From Pseudoips prasinana (Eukaryota > Arthropoda > Insecta > Lepidoptera > Nolidae): a stretch of DNA of 64,000 bases. Positions 11,057 to 20,517 of the stretch are shown here, piece after piece; positions within the stretch are counted from its first letter, which is position 1, and each line of letters starts with the position of its first letter. The stretch covers positions 3,539,001 through 3,603,000 of the forward strand of contig OX621234.1 of NCBI GenBank assembly GCA_951640165.1, written 5' to 3'. The notes under the pieces are model-generated. The model was not told the origin of the DNA. It was given only the letters and a program-made list of their open reading frames with translations, and ran no database searches. A program made the translations under genes and the position numbers.

Positions 11057-11060
11057 ACAC
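8688..11060 (-). CDS. LINE ORF2 remnant: reverse transcriptase plus RNase H
   Basis: A 790-codon frame for target-primed reverse transcription of a non-LTR retrotransposon. Its first codons lie in the target duplication, so it has no native start. RT landmarks in order: KSPGPDGI near residue 27, YRPISLTSF near 91, FLDIEGAFDN near 161, GCPQGGVISPLL near 214, catalytic YADDIVIL near 247, and EVKYLGITLD. An RNase H domain follows with its acidic residues in place: IWYTDGS near 515, QAETYAI, ILSDSQATLKAL and WVPGHTGIEGNEKADALA near 613. The C-terminus has a CRTCGEENETMLHIICKC cysteine-histidine motif. RT plus RNase H with WGLKPK and TTPTAALE favours the LOA clade, with the I clade as alternative. 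No internal stop or frameshift is present. With no endonuclease it cannot move itself. Confidence 0.85.
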   Translation of the reverse strand: MLYWDTAKKIINETKVKWAISSFEPFKSPGPDGIYPILLQKANNVLNPHLCRLYRACIAFGYTPQTWRQVKVVYIPKPGKSDYESPKSYRPISLTSFFLKSLEKMVDTHIRQGPLKRFPLHWQQNAYQAGKSTETALHHVVKKAEAALENKEICLAAFLDIEGAFDNTAFNTIQNAATNHSIEPTLCRWIDKMLKGRQLQSTLLGDIRYATTTRGCPQGGVISPLLWCLVLDKLLIDLNTGPRYTVGYADDIVILISGKFPHTVSDIMKQALKETEDWCKSNNLSINPHKAVIVPFTKKKDLSGIGTLNLYNTKIELSKEVKYLGITLDKALTWKEHVENIKNKALRIFGMCRAAYGKTWGLKPKIVHWIYRMIIKPILMYGSIVWWPRTKLETCKQVLDKIQRTACLAMTGAFSTTPTAALEVILDLVPLHIEVQEEARKTLQRLAALGHFSYDRMPTKHTQIEDWKDLNNVIGMGSDKMQPTYTFDQQYKLYIPSREEWKLGLCKQNEQSQIWYTDGSKMKSGTGAGVYNETCSISESMGNFATVFQAETYAIITCAQTIIDRETKGKTIYILSDSQATLKALMSHKIESKLIQNCITALNKLATKNKVKLVWVPGHTGIEGNEKADALARKGSESQFCGPEPCVGIPPNVIGAFLKNESTIKHNQMWTKVKELKHSKQLMKGVDKSWSKKLWKYSRNQLRLIVAVYTGHYSTNYHLHKLGLSNSPICRTCGEENETMLHIICKCDALARHRMAILGLAYPEPGDYKDLPLRSVLDYVHTSFRALGIE

Positions 11061-11068
11061 CTAGTAGT
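11057..11068. repeat. 12-bp target-site duplication, right
   Basis: ACACCTAGTAGT, identical to 8596-8607. Confidence 0.9.
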
Positions 11069-11079
11069 AGGCTAGTAGG

Positions 11080-11624
11080 AGAGCTGGCACGCATTTTTGG
11101 GTAGGTATTTGAGGCAAGCTGAAAACTTGTCCTATAACTCTTCAGACACACCCCAACACGGAACTGCAGACCTGGCAGGCGGGTAGCGGGTTTAAACCAA
11201 CCTCTAAATTCTTTTTTAATATATTTTTTAACCAAATAATGTATTTGAGGCAAGCTAAAATTTTGATATGTTGTAGTTTAATGTTACAATACAAAAAAAA
11301 AGACAGGCGATTTGTCGGGTCTTAAGCACTGCCAGGCGTGTGCAAAAATATTTTGCAAAAAATCGAAAAAATGTATTTGAGGCAACTTGAAATTTTGACA
11401 GAATGTTATTTATGTATTGTATAAACATTAAAATACAACATATCAAAATTTCAGCTTGCCTCAAATACATTTTTTGGATAAAAAAATATCAAAAATTTAG
11501 GGGTTGGTTTAGACCCGCTACCCGCCAGCCAGGTCTGCAGTTCCGTGTTGGGGTGTGTCTGAAGAGCTATAGGACAAGTTTTCAGCTTGTCTCAAATACC
11601 TACCCAAAAATGCGTGCCAGCTCT
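11080..11624. mobile_element. Foldback DNA element with ~190-bp inverted ends
   Basis: The ends AGAGCTGGCACGC and GCGTGCCAGCTCT are exact complements, and pairing continues inward for about 190 bp (11080-11268 against 11435-11624) with few differences. The ~165-bp centre is AT-rich and codes for nothing. TATTTGAGGCAAGCTGAAA occurs twice within each arm in related form, so each arm has an internal repeat. No clear target duplication was found, so the superfamily is open. Confidence 0.85.
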
Positions 11625-11956
11625 TGGACTATAGTGTGGATAAAAGATTGTTCTTTTTTGATGCAATATAATTTCACTGTTTTTTGTAGAAAATAGTTAA
11701 GGAATATGTAAATAAATCTTTATGTAATCTATTACGTGCTGGTGGCATTTCCAAGTCACTACAATGTTCACTCTAGTGAAACTGAGTGATGTCATCCCGA
11801 TGGGGGATCGATCTGATGTTGAGTATACTTTACATAACCAATTTAATAAAAAATAATTAAGAGACGGCAGTAAGGTTGGGATTTTAGTTTAACTTTATAT
11901 AAATAATAATATACTTTTAAAAAACCAGTCAGTCTTTCATCTACGAAGAAATGATG

Positions 11957-12315
11957 ATGTCCTCCCGACCGAATTTCGGCCACGGCGGCCAGTCTTAATG
12001 GAGACTAGCGCAGGACATATTATAGTGCACAAGTGTGTGCGCAAACACAGGGGCATTTTCTATTCCATCAATATCATGCTCTGATGGGACGCCTAGGCGA
12101 CACGACCGGAAAGAGTTCAGGTACAGGACCGACGGCTTTACGTGCTCTCCGAGGCAGGGGGGTGTAATACCGCCAACTTCCAGACTTCGGGCTGATACTG
12201 GGATATTTCTTTTTACGGGAAAATCCCAAAATCACTTTTTGGCCCGACCCGGGATTTGAACCCATTACCTCGTTTTCTGCGGGTGAACACGCTACCGCTA
12301 GACCAACGAGGCAGT
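11957..12315 (-). mobile_element. SINE-A copy, near complete
   Basis: On the minus strand the head reads GCCTCGTTGGTCTAGCGGTA (A-box) and GGGTTCAAATCCCGG (B-box), then a ~290-bp body ending GGGAGGACATCATCAT. The best full copies are this one, 40056-40433 and 63055-63403. Confidence 0.85.
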
Positions 12316-12394
12316 CAATAGACAAAAACGGGAGGTAATAGACCATTAATTACTACACCCTTGATGAGTTTCTCCGTGATACATATAACTAGAC

Positions 12395-12600
12395 CTATTA
12401 ATGCTAACAATTTTTATTGATATTTTATTTTCAATTTTTGACATAAGTATTGGTATGTGCAATGTTTTTATTTTTGACTTTGTATGGGAATTTGTAATGT
12501 ATTTGTTTTTGTTTTTAGCATAATTATTATTAGTTATATTTTAGTTATTTTCAATACAATGTAAAAATTGTTACTGAAATAAATGAAATGAAATGAAAAA
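12395..12600 (+). mobile_element. LINE 3' UTR and tail
   Basis: AT-rich sequence ending AAATAAATGAAATGAAATGA, a short-repeat LINE tail. Coding part missing. Confidence 0.5.
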
Positions 12601-13037
12601 TTACATAATGCCTCTAAAGATGGAATGTACACTACAGACAAATAACCTATACCGATAGATGTAACATGCCAATAAATAAATCTCCAAAGGAATAGAAATA
12701 AGACGGCGCTGTAAATAAATAAAAATAAATCAGGCCTCAATTTCCTTGCGCGTTCCCAGAGAAGCCGGAGTCGTAAGTTATTGTATTATAATAATAAATT
12801 AATGCTTTCTTTTCTTTGTTACTTTGATCAAGTTATGAATACAAGCGGCTAAGACGTCTAACGGAAACTGGTAGTCATTATTCTGGGAATTGTAGCTACG
12901 TGATATTGATTTGTTTGAGAGTTATAGGTAGCGATTTGTTCATCAACTTCTTTAAATTATATGCCAAAGAGTCTTATGTATTTTTTAATTAAACGTAAGC
13001 GCCTGAAATCAGCGCTATATATTCCATAGACAATGTA

Positions 13038-13171
13038 CAGACGTCAGCTCATCCAACTACCCCAATCTGTCTAATTTTATTTGTAGATTTTCAACTTTAT
13101 CACAAAGTATAAGGTTCACTTTCAATTGGAGAAATTTGACATATTCGCGAAGCTTGATGTGCTGGCGTCTG
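13038..13171. mobile_element. MITE-M copy, TA flanks intact
   Basis: TA|CAGACGTCAGC at the left and GCTGGCGTCTG|TA at the right. Confidence 0.85.
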
Positions 13172-13274
13172 TACAGTACAAATGAAACAAAGTGTTTCTT
13201 TAGTAACAACTTAAATCGAGTTTTGTGTGATATTGGCCGTACTAAATTAATTATTTCTCAGTAACTATTTAACT

Positions 13275-13412
13275 TCATGCGATAACTACATCCAGACTCA
13301 GGACAAACAGATATGTTCACACAAATATCTGTCCTGGGTATGAATCGAACCCATAACCCGCGGAGTGGAAGGCAAGCATTTACCAACCACGTCAACCGGT
13401 TATTATTTTATT
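13275..13412 (-). mobile_element. SINE-C, 5' half
   Basis: Head with the B-box and the body to the GAGTCTGGATG block, minus strand. The 3' half is absent. Confidence 0.65.
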
Positions 13413-13804
13413 ATTTAGGAATATGTTTGTCTGTTTTACTGACGCCGTTTTGTTTCCTCAAATTTAAAAAAAAAATTATTTACATAAACCCATTGAGTAC
13501 ACTAGAGTATATTATAGTCAATAGAATTTTTGCATACTACAAAGAACTCTTTGACTATTTACTTATGAATATAAGCCATTATGTGTAAATAGTCAAAACA
13601 GTATTTGTACTGTACTATTTATTTGAGTCCTCGCCCGTTTCTACTTAACTGACTGGTGAAGCAGTTCAAAACCTAAAAGACAAAGATATGAAAATGAAAG
13701 GTGTAATCCCCAATAAGTGTATGTCAAATAAAGAGCCACCGTACACAAAACAGCTTACATTAAACTTAGACCTTAATTAGCGATTCAGTTTATCGTTAGT
13801 TTGT

Positions 13805-13897
13805 CTATCTATATAAGTATGTATATCGTCGCCTGGTACCCATACTACAAGCTTTACTTAGTTTGGGGCTAGGATGATCTGTGTGACATTGTCCCTA
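13805..13897 (+). mobile_element. SINE-B, 3' end only
   Basis: ATCTATATAAGTATGTATA through GATGATCTGTGTGACATTGT; a 5'-truncated copy. Confidence 0.7.
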
Positions 13898-14424
13898 TAA
13901 ATAAAGTTTATTTAAGTAGGTGTACTTTTTTTGTTCTTAACCAACTTCAAACGAAGAAGGTTATCAGTTCAACTGGAATTTTATGATTGTCTAATAATGT
14001 TATGCAATTTCCCCGTCGTTTGTGATTGTGGTAATTATATCCCTATTATATAAATAATAATTTCATCCCCTATAATTGATGGGCTGGCTTGTTGGTTTAC
14101 TGGCTGGTGACCCTGATTACCATCAGATTAATAAGGGGTATAGTCAACAAGTCCATAAGGACCATTTGGCAAAGAAATGTTTGTAGATCGTACACCGTAT
14201 TTGCTCGCTAGGCCTTAGTTATTGGCCCAACTGAAAAATTAATTTTCAGTAATCAAGTAACTACATCTTTAACTTGAAATCACTTTTTAATTGGGGCCTA
14301 AATAATTTTAGCTTGAGGCCCTCGACAACACGACTGTAACATGTTTGAGGCCCCTAAAACAAAGGTTCCTAGATTCGTCTCCTCAAGTACCCCACGACCG
14401 CGACACAGCGCTAGGCAAAGAATA

Positions 14425-14840
14425 TTACGGGCAGAGTCTTTAAAAAGCTTTGGGATACTTACTTATATATACTTATAACTTAACTTAATTTAAGTTAGTT
14501 AAATACCGTTACTGTTATAAAATAAATCTTATTGTAAATTATTTCCTACAATCCATGTACCTAAATATCTATATGTACCTAGAAATAATTATAAATTAAT
14601 TATATATTACTACGAATATGTTCTGACTATTTACAAGCGCTTTTTTAAAGTCAACGTGAATAAAAAGCTTTTTTATTATTTTATTTATTATTATTATTTA
14701 CTTAGTTATAATGCCGGCCATACTTTCAATTCTCACTCATATCGGTAATCGTGCTTGGATATTGTATATAAATATAATTTTATTAACAAATTACCGAGCC
14801 CGTTACTCTCACTGGTTCAGTGTTCGAAGACTGGATGTAT
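14425..14840 (+). mobile_element. V repeat split by a U-family LINE tail
   Basis: V sequence (GGGATACTTA ... ATAATGCCGGCCATAC ... GAGCCCGTTACTCTCACTGG) also occurs at 22075-22450. Here a U-family 3' end (about 14490-14705, with GTGAATAAAAA and an ATTT tail) interrupts it. At 22 kb a different LINE tail does. Confidence 0.6.
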
Positions 14841-15032
14841 TTATGCTCAGATAGAGATTTATCGAAAAGGATGAAGGAGGAATAAATACTAATTAGATTA
14901 TGAAACTAGTAAACACAAATACTAACACTTCTATTACTAACTACTAAATGTAACTAATATTTAAGATAGTTTTGGAAATAAAATGGCTTAATCATTAATT
15001 ATAATGATATATAATATAATATAATATATCTC

Positions 15033-15268
15033 GGGACAATGTCACACAAATCATCCTAGCCCCAAACTAAGCAAAGCTTGTACTATGGGTACCAGGCGAC
15101 GATATACATACTTATATAGATAGATAAATAGTTAAATACATAGAAAACATCCATGACTCAGAAACAAATATTCGTGCTCATCACACAAATATTTGCACTT
15201 ACCGGGATTCGAACCCAGGACCACCAGCTTCGTAGGCAGGAGCACTACCAACTAGGCTACGGTGACGG
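15033..15268 (-). mobile_element. SINE-B copy, near complete
   Basis: Inverted copy of 6293-6528, with the head ending at GTAGCCTAGTTGGTAGTG near 15268. Confidence 0.8.
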
Positions 15269-15290
15269 TAGTAATAAGCGGTATATCCAT

Positions 15291-15333
15291 GGTCCTTATG
15301 GACCATTTGACGGCCAAATGGTCCATAAGGACC
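15291..15333. repeat. Perfect 19-bp inverted repeat
   Basis: GGTCCTTATGGACCATTTG and its exact complement around ACGGC. A second pairing, GACGGCC with GGGCCGTC, overlaps it to about 15345. The single motif AGTCCATAAGGACC also occurs near 14151. Confidence 0.85.
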
Positions 15334-15365
15334 ATTGGGCCGTCAAATTATCAGACTAATATAAT

Positions 15366-15450
15366 ATATGGAGTTAGCTGACATCCTGGATTAACACATA
15401 TGCTATAATTTATAAAGTTTAAAGCGGGTCAAACCGCGAGGCACGGCAAG
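15366..15450 (+). mobile_element. Helitron-like 3' fragment
   Basis: GGAGTTAGCTGACATCC through AAACCGCGAGGCACGGCAAG; the CTAG terminus is mutated and the 5' end absent. Confidence 0.55.
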
Positions 15451-15773
15451 TTATTAACATTTATTAAATGCGGTAAGTCCAGCAAAATACACTCGAAGGT
15501 TTATTGACTTAGCAGTATAAAATAATACTACTACTGGTTTATTGTACACATGGTACACCGTATTGTTTACAAAGAACTTTTGTGTATAATATTGTTTTCA
15601 AGTTGTTTCCTTTGAAGTACTCACCGTAGGAAAGATTTTAGAGCTGTCTTCGTTCAGTTATTTATTTATAAAGCTCTTACCTATTTAAAATAAGGTGTAC
15701 TTATCTACTTAATGTTCCGAAAATTATGAACTTGAAATATATGATTTTACATTTAATAGATATTAAATACTTC

Positions 15774-15932
15774 AAGGCGGCGTGGGCAGGCCCCCTACAA
15801 GATGGACCGATGATCTTGTGAGGGCCGCTGGAAATTGCTGGATGCGGAGAGCGCAAGACCGACAATTGTGGAGATCTTTGGGGAGGCCTTTGTCCAGCAG
15901 TGGACGTCTTTCGGCTGATATGATGATGATGA
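15774..15932 (+). mobile_element. RTE LINE 3' end
   Basis: Last ~155 bp of the RTE family (GCGTGGGCAGGCCCCCTACA to CTTTCGGCTGATATGATGAT). Same segment at 36850-37035 and 59415-59617. Confidence 0.75.
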
Positions 15933-16049
15933 AATACTTCAAGCATAATCATTAAGTAGCCAAGAACACTATGATCGATGGAGAGGTGTAACCTCGGAGT
16001 GATCCTGCGAGATCAAATCAGAAGTGTTGAATATCGATCAACTTTTTTT

Positions 16050-16152
16050 AATGCTTACTTATCGTATAGGCAATGGTTACCCTCGTGTCAGAGTTGTTCA
16101 AGCCGCCCAGCAGGCCTCTGACATGGCTTAATGACTGTTGTCTAACCAGAAC
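16050..16152 (-). repeat. T-family fragment
   Basis: CAATGGTTACCCTCGTGTC, GTTGTTCAAGCCGCCCAGC and GACATGGCTTAATGACTG match the right arm of the T foldback at 52385-52550. Confidence 0.6.
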
Positions 16153-16468
16153 AACCTTATCTATAATCTTACTTGAACATAATCAGTATAAATAGTTATA
16201 TAATATGACAACAAGCAGGTATTAAGGTTTACATTTTATTAGTTTTTATGTATAAATGAGTGAAAATCTTGTAACAAACCTTCAAAACAAAATCAAAAAG
16301 GTAGGGACATTTAGTAACGCTAGAGAAAACTATTTGGTAACAACAGAGAATGTGTTGAAAATCCGCATGTTATAAATAAATGAGATCTAAGGCCTAAAAG
16401 AGATCTAAGAAACCATTATAAAATAAAAGCAAAGAAAACTATCTTCACAAATAACAAATACTTAATAT

Positions 16469-16481
16469 AACCTTCTTCGTT
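16469..16481. repeat. 13-bp target-site duplication, left
   Basis: AACCTTCTTCGTT, repeated exactly at 16715-16727 directly after the poly(A) tract. Confidence 0.9.
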
Positions 16482-16714
16482 TGAATTGTTTCACAGTAGT
16501 TTAAGGTTCAATATTCTTGATGTCGGTTGGTGTAACAGCGCTTTAGCTTTCCCTTTGTCAGCGGAGGCTAGGATGCTGTACAAAGTTGCACAGTCTGGCA
16601 GTAGAAAAAGAGTCTGATTATTTGAATAGTATAAGTATTTCATGTATCATTACGGGGGCGACATGTTTACATAATGGGAACAAGCCCCCTTCAAAAAATA
16701 AAGAAAAAAAAAAA
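16482..16714 (+). mobile_element. Poly(A)-tailed retroinsertion, possibly a processed retrocopy
   Basis: A 233-bp insert flanked by a 13-bp direct repeat and ending AATAAAG plus an A tract of about 13. It holds a 45-codon open frame from the left boundary (ELFHSSLRFNILDVGWCNSA ... EARMLYKVAQSGSRKRV, stop at ~16617) and then ~100 nt of untranslated-like sequence. No tRNA-like promoter boxes are evident and I see no other copy here. It could be a 5'-truncated copy of a cellular mRNA made by LINE machinery, or one member of an unrecognised SINE family. The AATAAA lies unusually close to the tail. Confidence 0.65.
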
Positions 16715-16727
16715 AACCTTCTTCGTT
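16715..16727. repeat. 13-bp target-site duplication, right
   Basis: AACCTTCTTCGTT, identical to 16469-16481. Confidence 0.9.
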
Positions 16728-17022
16728 ATTTTGCTAAACTAATATTTGGCGAGTAAGATCAACATAAAATTAAATTCTGTATTGAAATCTGCATACATGT
16801 AATCAAAAACATTTGAATATTTATATTACTTTTCACTTCTCGAAAATTGGTAATATACACGATGACGACTTTGAACGATATCAGGATTCGGTAATCTCTG
16901 AAACAGCGGTTTTGCCAGCGTAAGTGAAACATTTTGTAAGAATCTGCGTAAATGTTTACGAGTAGATCACCAACTGCGATTTTAGAATTTTCTTCACAAG
17001 GTTGTTCATGATCAGAAGAATA

Positions 17023-18485
17023 TATCATCATATCAGCCGAAAGACGCTCACTGATGGACAAAGGCCTCCCCGAAAGATTGCCACAATTACCGGTCTCGCG
17101 CTATCCGCATCCAGCGATCATCGGTCCATTTTGTGGGCTGGGCCTGCCTACGCTGCGACTTCCGTATCGTGGTCGCCACTCGAGAACTTTTCGGCCGTTG
17201 GTTCTATGAGCTATGTGCCCTGCCCACTGTCACTTCAGCTTCTCAATTCTTCGGGATATGTCGGTTACTTTGGTTTGCCTGCGGATCTCAGCATTTCTGA
17301 TTCGATCTCGCAGGGAAACTCCAAGCATAGCCTTTTCCATTGCTCTTTGGGTGATCTTGAGCCGTCTGATAAGGGCCATGGTGAGCGACCACGTCTCTGT
17401 TCCTTATGTCATCACTGGCAACACACACTGGTCGAAGACTTTCGACTTGAGACACGGCGGTATTTGGGACGAGAAGATGTTACGTAGGTTCCCGAACGCT
17501 GCCCAGCCGTGCTGGATTCTACGAATGACCTCCTTCTCGAAGTTCGACCTACTTAGTTGGATGATCTGTCCTAGGTAAATATAGTTCTCTACAACTTCGA
17601 ATGCAGAGTCTCCAACCTTAACTAGATTGGGTGCTTCATGGATGTTTCAGACCCACTTGTTGAGAGACTCTGCTGACGCCATCGAGCATTGTACCGAGGT
17701 CTTCAAAGGTCTCAGCCATGGCATTGATGCCAAATCCTTCCCATTCCAGAAGCTTGAAGTCATCTTCCAATGCAGCGGTGTACAGTTTCGAATTTATAAC
17801 ATCTCCCATTCTCACACCTCGCTGCAAGTGGATAGGTTTCGAGTTCTGGTCCTGGAGTCGCATAGACATGGTAGCGTATTCATACAAACACTTTAACACC
17901 TCGATATACCGGTATTCGATTCCTTTGGAGAAACCTCATTACGGCCCAGGTTTCGATTGAATCCGAGGTTTTCAAATAGTCCACAAACGCTAAGCATAAT
18001 GGCTGGTTACACTCCTCGGTCTTCTGTATAACTTGCCGCAGCGTATGTAGGTATGTGGTCTATGGTACTAAAGCCTTTACGGAAACTGGCTTGTTCGGGA
18101 GGCTGGAAGTCGTCAAACCTGCGTGCGAGACGTTTCGTAATGACTCTCGAAAACAATTTGTAAACATGGCTCAGCAGTGTGATGGGTCTGTACTTCTTCA
18201 GGAGGGTTTTAACACCCTTTTTGAAGAAGAGCACTGCCACACCTCTGTACCATGCTGGTGGCATTTGACCTTCTAGTATGACGGAGTTAAATAACTTCTG
18301 AAGGGCCCGTAGGATTGGTGTACCACCCGCCTTTAGAAGCTCTGCTGTAAGTCCATCATCACCAGGCGTCTTGTTATTCTTAAGCTGTTTGAGAGCCATT
18401 CTAATGTCGTACAGGTTGACGTCCAGGATGTCTTCGGTAAAGTGTTGGGTTGGTCATGTTCTGGGAATATACGTCTTCATATATA
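17023..18485 (-). pseudogene. RTE-clade LINE reverse transcriptase, decayed
   Basis: Read on the minus strand from about 18485. The 130-codon frame at 18399-18007 gives NNKTPGDDGL, KAGGTPILRALQKLF, KKYRPITLLSHVYKLFSRV and QPPEQASFRKGFSTIDHI, characteristic of the RTE clade. The frame then shifts; 17899-17636 carries IHLQRGVRMGDV and AETFEDLGTM, but the FADD catalytic segment expected between them is missing. The 3' end reaches the family terminus near 17023 (ATGATGATAT-like tail). Several frameshifts make it dead. It is the mirror image of the copy at 20518-21666. Confidence 0.85.
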
Positions 18486-18499
18486 TTTTGCGCCTATTA

Positions 18500-18883
18500 T
18501 TAGTACTATCCTGTAGTTCTTTGGTAAATTTGAGTACAACCAAGGGTTCATCATCGTCCGAAGATTTAGTTGTTTGTCAAGATTGGTGAGCATCATTATT
18601 TACCATACCATCATCGGAGTGAATATAAAAATGTTCATCATTTTCTGTGATTTTCCGCATTTCGTAAATAGTAATTTCAGGTCTCCGAAAACTTGGCGGT
18701 GTATTTTCCAAAACTCTGTTCAACATATTTTTCGTTATTTTCGTTTGGAGTCAAATATTTGACTAATCTTTATGTTTTGTGATATCGTTCCCTTGGCTTT
18801 CTTTTTGCCTCTTCGTAATTCTCGGAATTATTTTCCAATCGTTTTTTATAAAGTTTCTGTTTTTCAGCCGCACTAATTGGCAT
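18500..18883 (-). pseudogene. Decayed coding fragment, basic N-terminus, unrecognised
   Basis: From ATG at 18883 the minus strand reads MPISAAEKQKLYKKRLENNS, continues to EAKRKPRERYHKT, then stop, then RLVKYLTPNENNEK in the same frame. A frameshift then gives LNRVLENTPPSFRRPE and EITIYEMRKITENDEHFYIH, an acidic stretch. The pattern (short charged N-terminus, RERY, LTPNE, LENTPPS) resembles an uncharacterised insect protein family often carried by mobile DNA; I cannot name it. At least one stop and one frameshift make it a pseudogene or an unassembled pair of pieces. It abuts the 5' end of the RTE copy. Confidence 0.5.
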
Positions 18884-18899
18884 TTATACTTTTAGTTTT

Positions 18900-19855
18900 G
18901 TATTTTATTTCAATCTGAAATTACATATAATACAGTTATTTAAATATTTAGTTCAAATATTATAAAATTATAAGAAAGTTGACGTTATTATTACAAATAA
19001 AGATGATTTATTATGATTAAAATCGGTATCACCTTTGCCATACATTCTCTAAAGTTACCTACAACGCCAGAGAAATTTACAGAAACGCGGGGGAAAAAGT
19101 AACAGAAAATCGATTATAAATTCACATTTACGGAATGAAACGAAATGATAGTAGTCTAATTTTAAAATTAGAGCAATTAGGCTTTAAATTTAAATAACAA
19201 AAGCAACTAATTATAAAATCTTACCCAAATTTATGTCGTAACTTAGTAGAGCGGTAATAAACCCACGCACACCTCTTGAGAGCTTGTCGCACAGTGACGG
19301 CCGACCTGTGAGACATTGATCTTGCCGCGGCTTGCCAACGTAGTTATAGACAATCACTTCCGCTAATAACTAAAGCTTAGAGCTATCTCTCTAGAAATTT
19401 TGGATTTTTTTCATATAACGCAGTAGAATTGATGTTTTAGATGTTCTTTGGGGACAAACACTTAAAAAAATAAAAATGTACGTTATAATTTAAAAAATAT
19501 GTATCAACTGTCTTTTTAGCTAAGCTTACTCAAATAGCTATCTAATAAAAATATTAAAAACCTATGTCTCTAAGCAGCTAAGCCGAATAAAAGGCTAATG
19601 TTTGTTGTGACCCATACCTGGGGACATAGTGTTTTTGTACGAATATCGACATTGTTCCCCTGCGTTTTTACAAAAACGCGACTAATAATTTAAAAAGTTG
19701 TACATATAAACATAGTAACATAACATCTAAGCATCTTATTCCATAATGTAACAACAATATTTACAAAATATTCATATTTAATATTGTTTTTGGGTTTTTA
19801 TTTCCTAGGGACACGAAAGGAGTACTTTAAAAGTTGATTGACCCAGCTATGTGCA
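18900..19855. other. Non-genic stretch, nothing recognised
   Basis: AT-rich, no shared repeat found and no convincing frame. 19260-19380 is a less AT-rich patch with no identifiable content. Confidence 0.4.
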
Positions 19856-19859
19856 AGTT

Positions 19860-20515
19860 TCGTGATGTCTGTCTGTCTGTCAGGGGCTCTACCGGCTAAG
19901 TCGCCGAACATCGATTTCTTATATGGCTTTTAAATAAATAAAGGTTAAAAAGGACTTAATCAATCGTTAAGTTATTATTTATTTATTTTTTGTTTTGTTA
20001 TGTATTAATTTTAAGTTAAATTTTAATTTTTTGATATATTTTTTTATATATATTTATATTACTTTCTATTTAATTTACTATGCCATTGAGGCTTATAGCC
20101 TCTATCGGAAGATCAGCGCTGCAGTAATACACCTGTGTTGCCGTAGCTAATGCTGAGATAGGGGCCTTTTTTGACAACCAAATTTATTGTATTAATTTAG
20201 CAATGTATATATAGTAAGATTTCTTTTTTGTCAAAAATAATCATTTTTTCATTTCATTTTCATTTCATTTAAGTCGGCTTCCATGAGCACATGTGACGTC
20301 ATAAATGGTCCGGAAACGATTTGATCCGGATCGATGAAGGTTCAAAAATTACGAAATCATTCGTTCAATCGGCTTCAACTTTGAAAATAGATTCAGGGGC
20401 TCTAAGACGCCGAACACCGATTTCTTAAATGGCGTTAAAAAAATAAAGGTTAAAAATGACTTAATCAAGCGTTAAATCGGCTTCAACGTTGACAATCGAT
20501 CCCGGACCATATATG
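19860..20515. mobile_element. S-family repeat with an internal LINE-like insertion
   Basis: Contains GGGGCTCTACCGGCTAAGTC, CGGCTTCCATGAGCACATGT, TAAATGGTCCGGAAACG and CGGCTTCAACGTTGACAATC, parts of which recur inverted within the block. An AT-rich LINE-like 3' region (about 19979-20273, (TTTCA)n end) splits it. Related blocks: 29340-29404, 29862-29875 and 48010-48460. Confidence 0.6.
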
Positions 20516-20517
20516 TC

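Noticed and set aside
9057..11064. Plus-strand frames of 65-112 codons across the LOA element
   Set aside because: Shadows of the minus-strand RT-RNase H frame.
11080..11624. LTR retrotransposon or solo LTR pair
   Set aside because: The repeated arms are inverted, not direct, and there is no primer-binding site or gag-pol.
17002..17578. 161- and 121-codon plus-strand frames
   Set aside because: Antisense shadows of the RTE coding region; the same shadow recurs opposite the second copy at 21221-21736.
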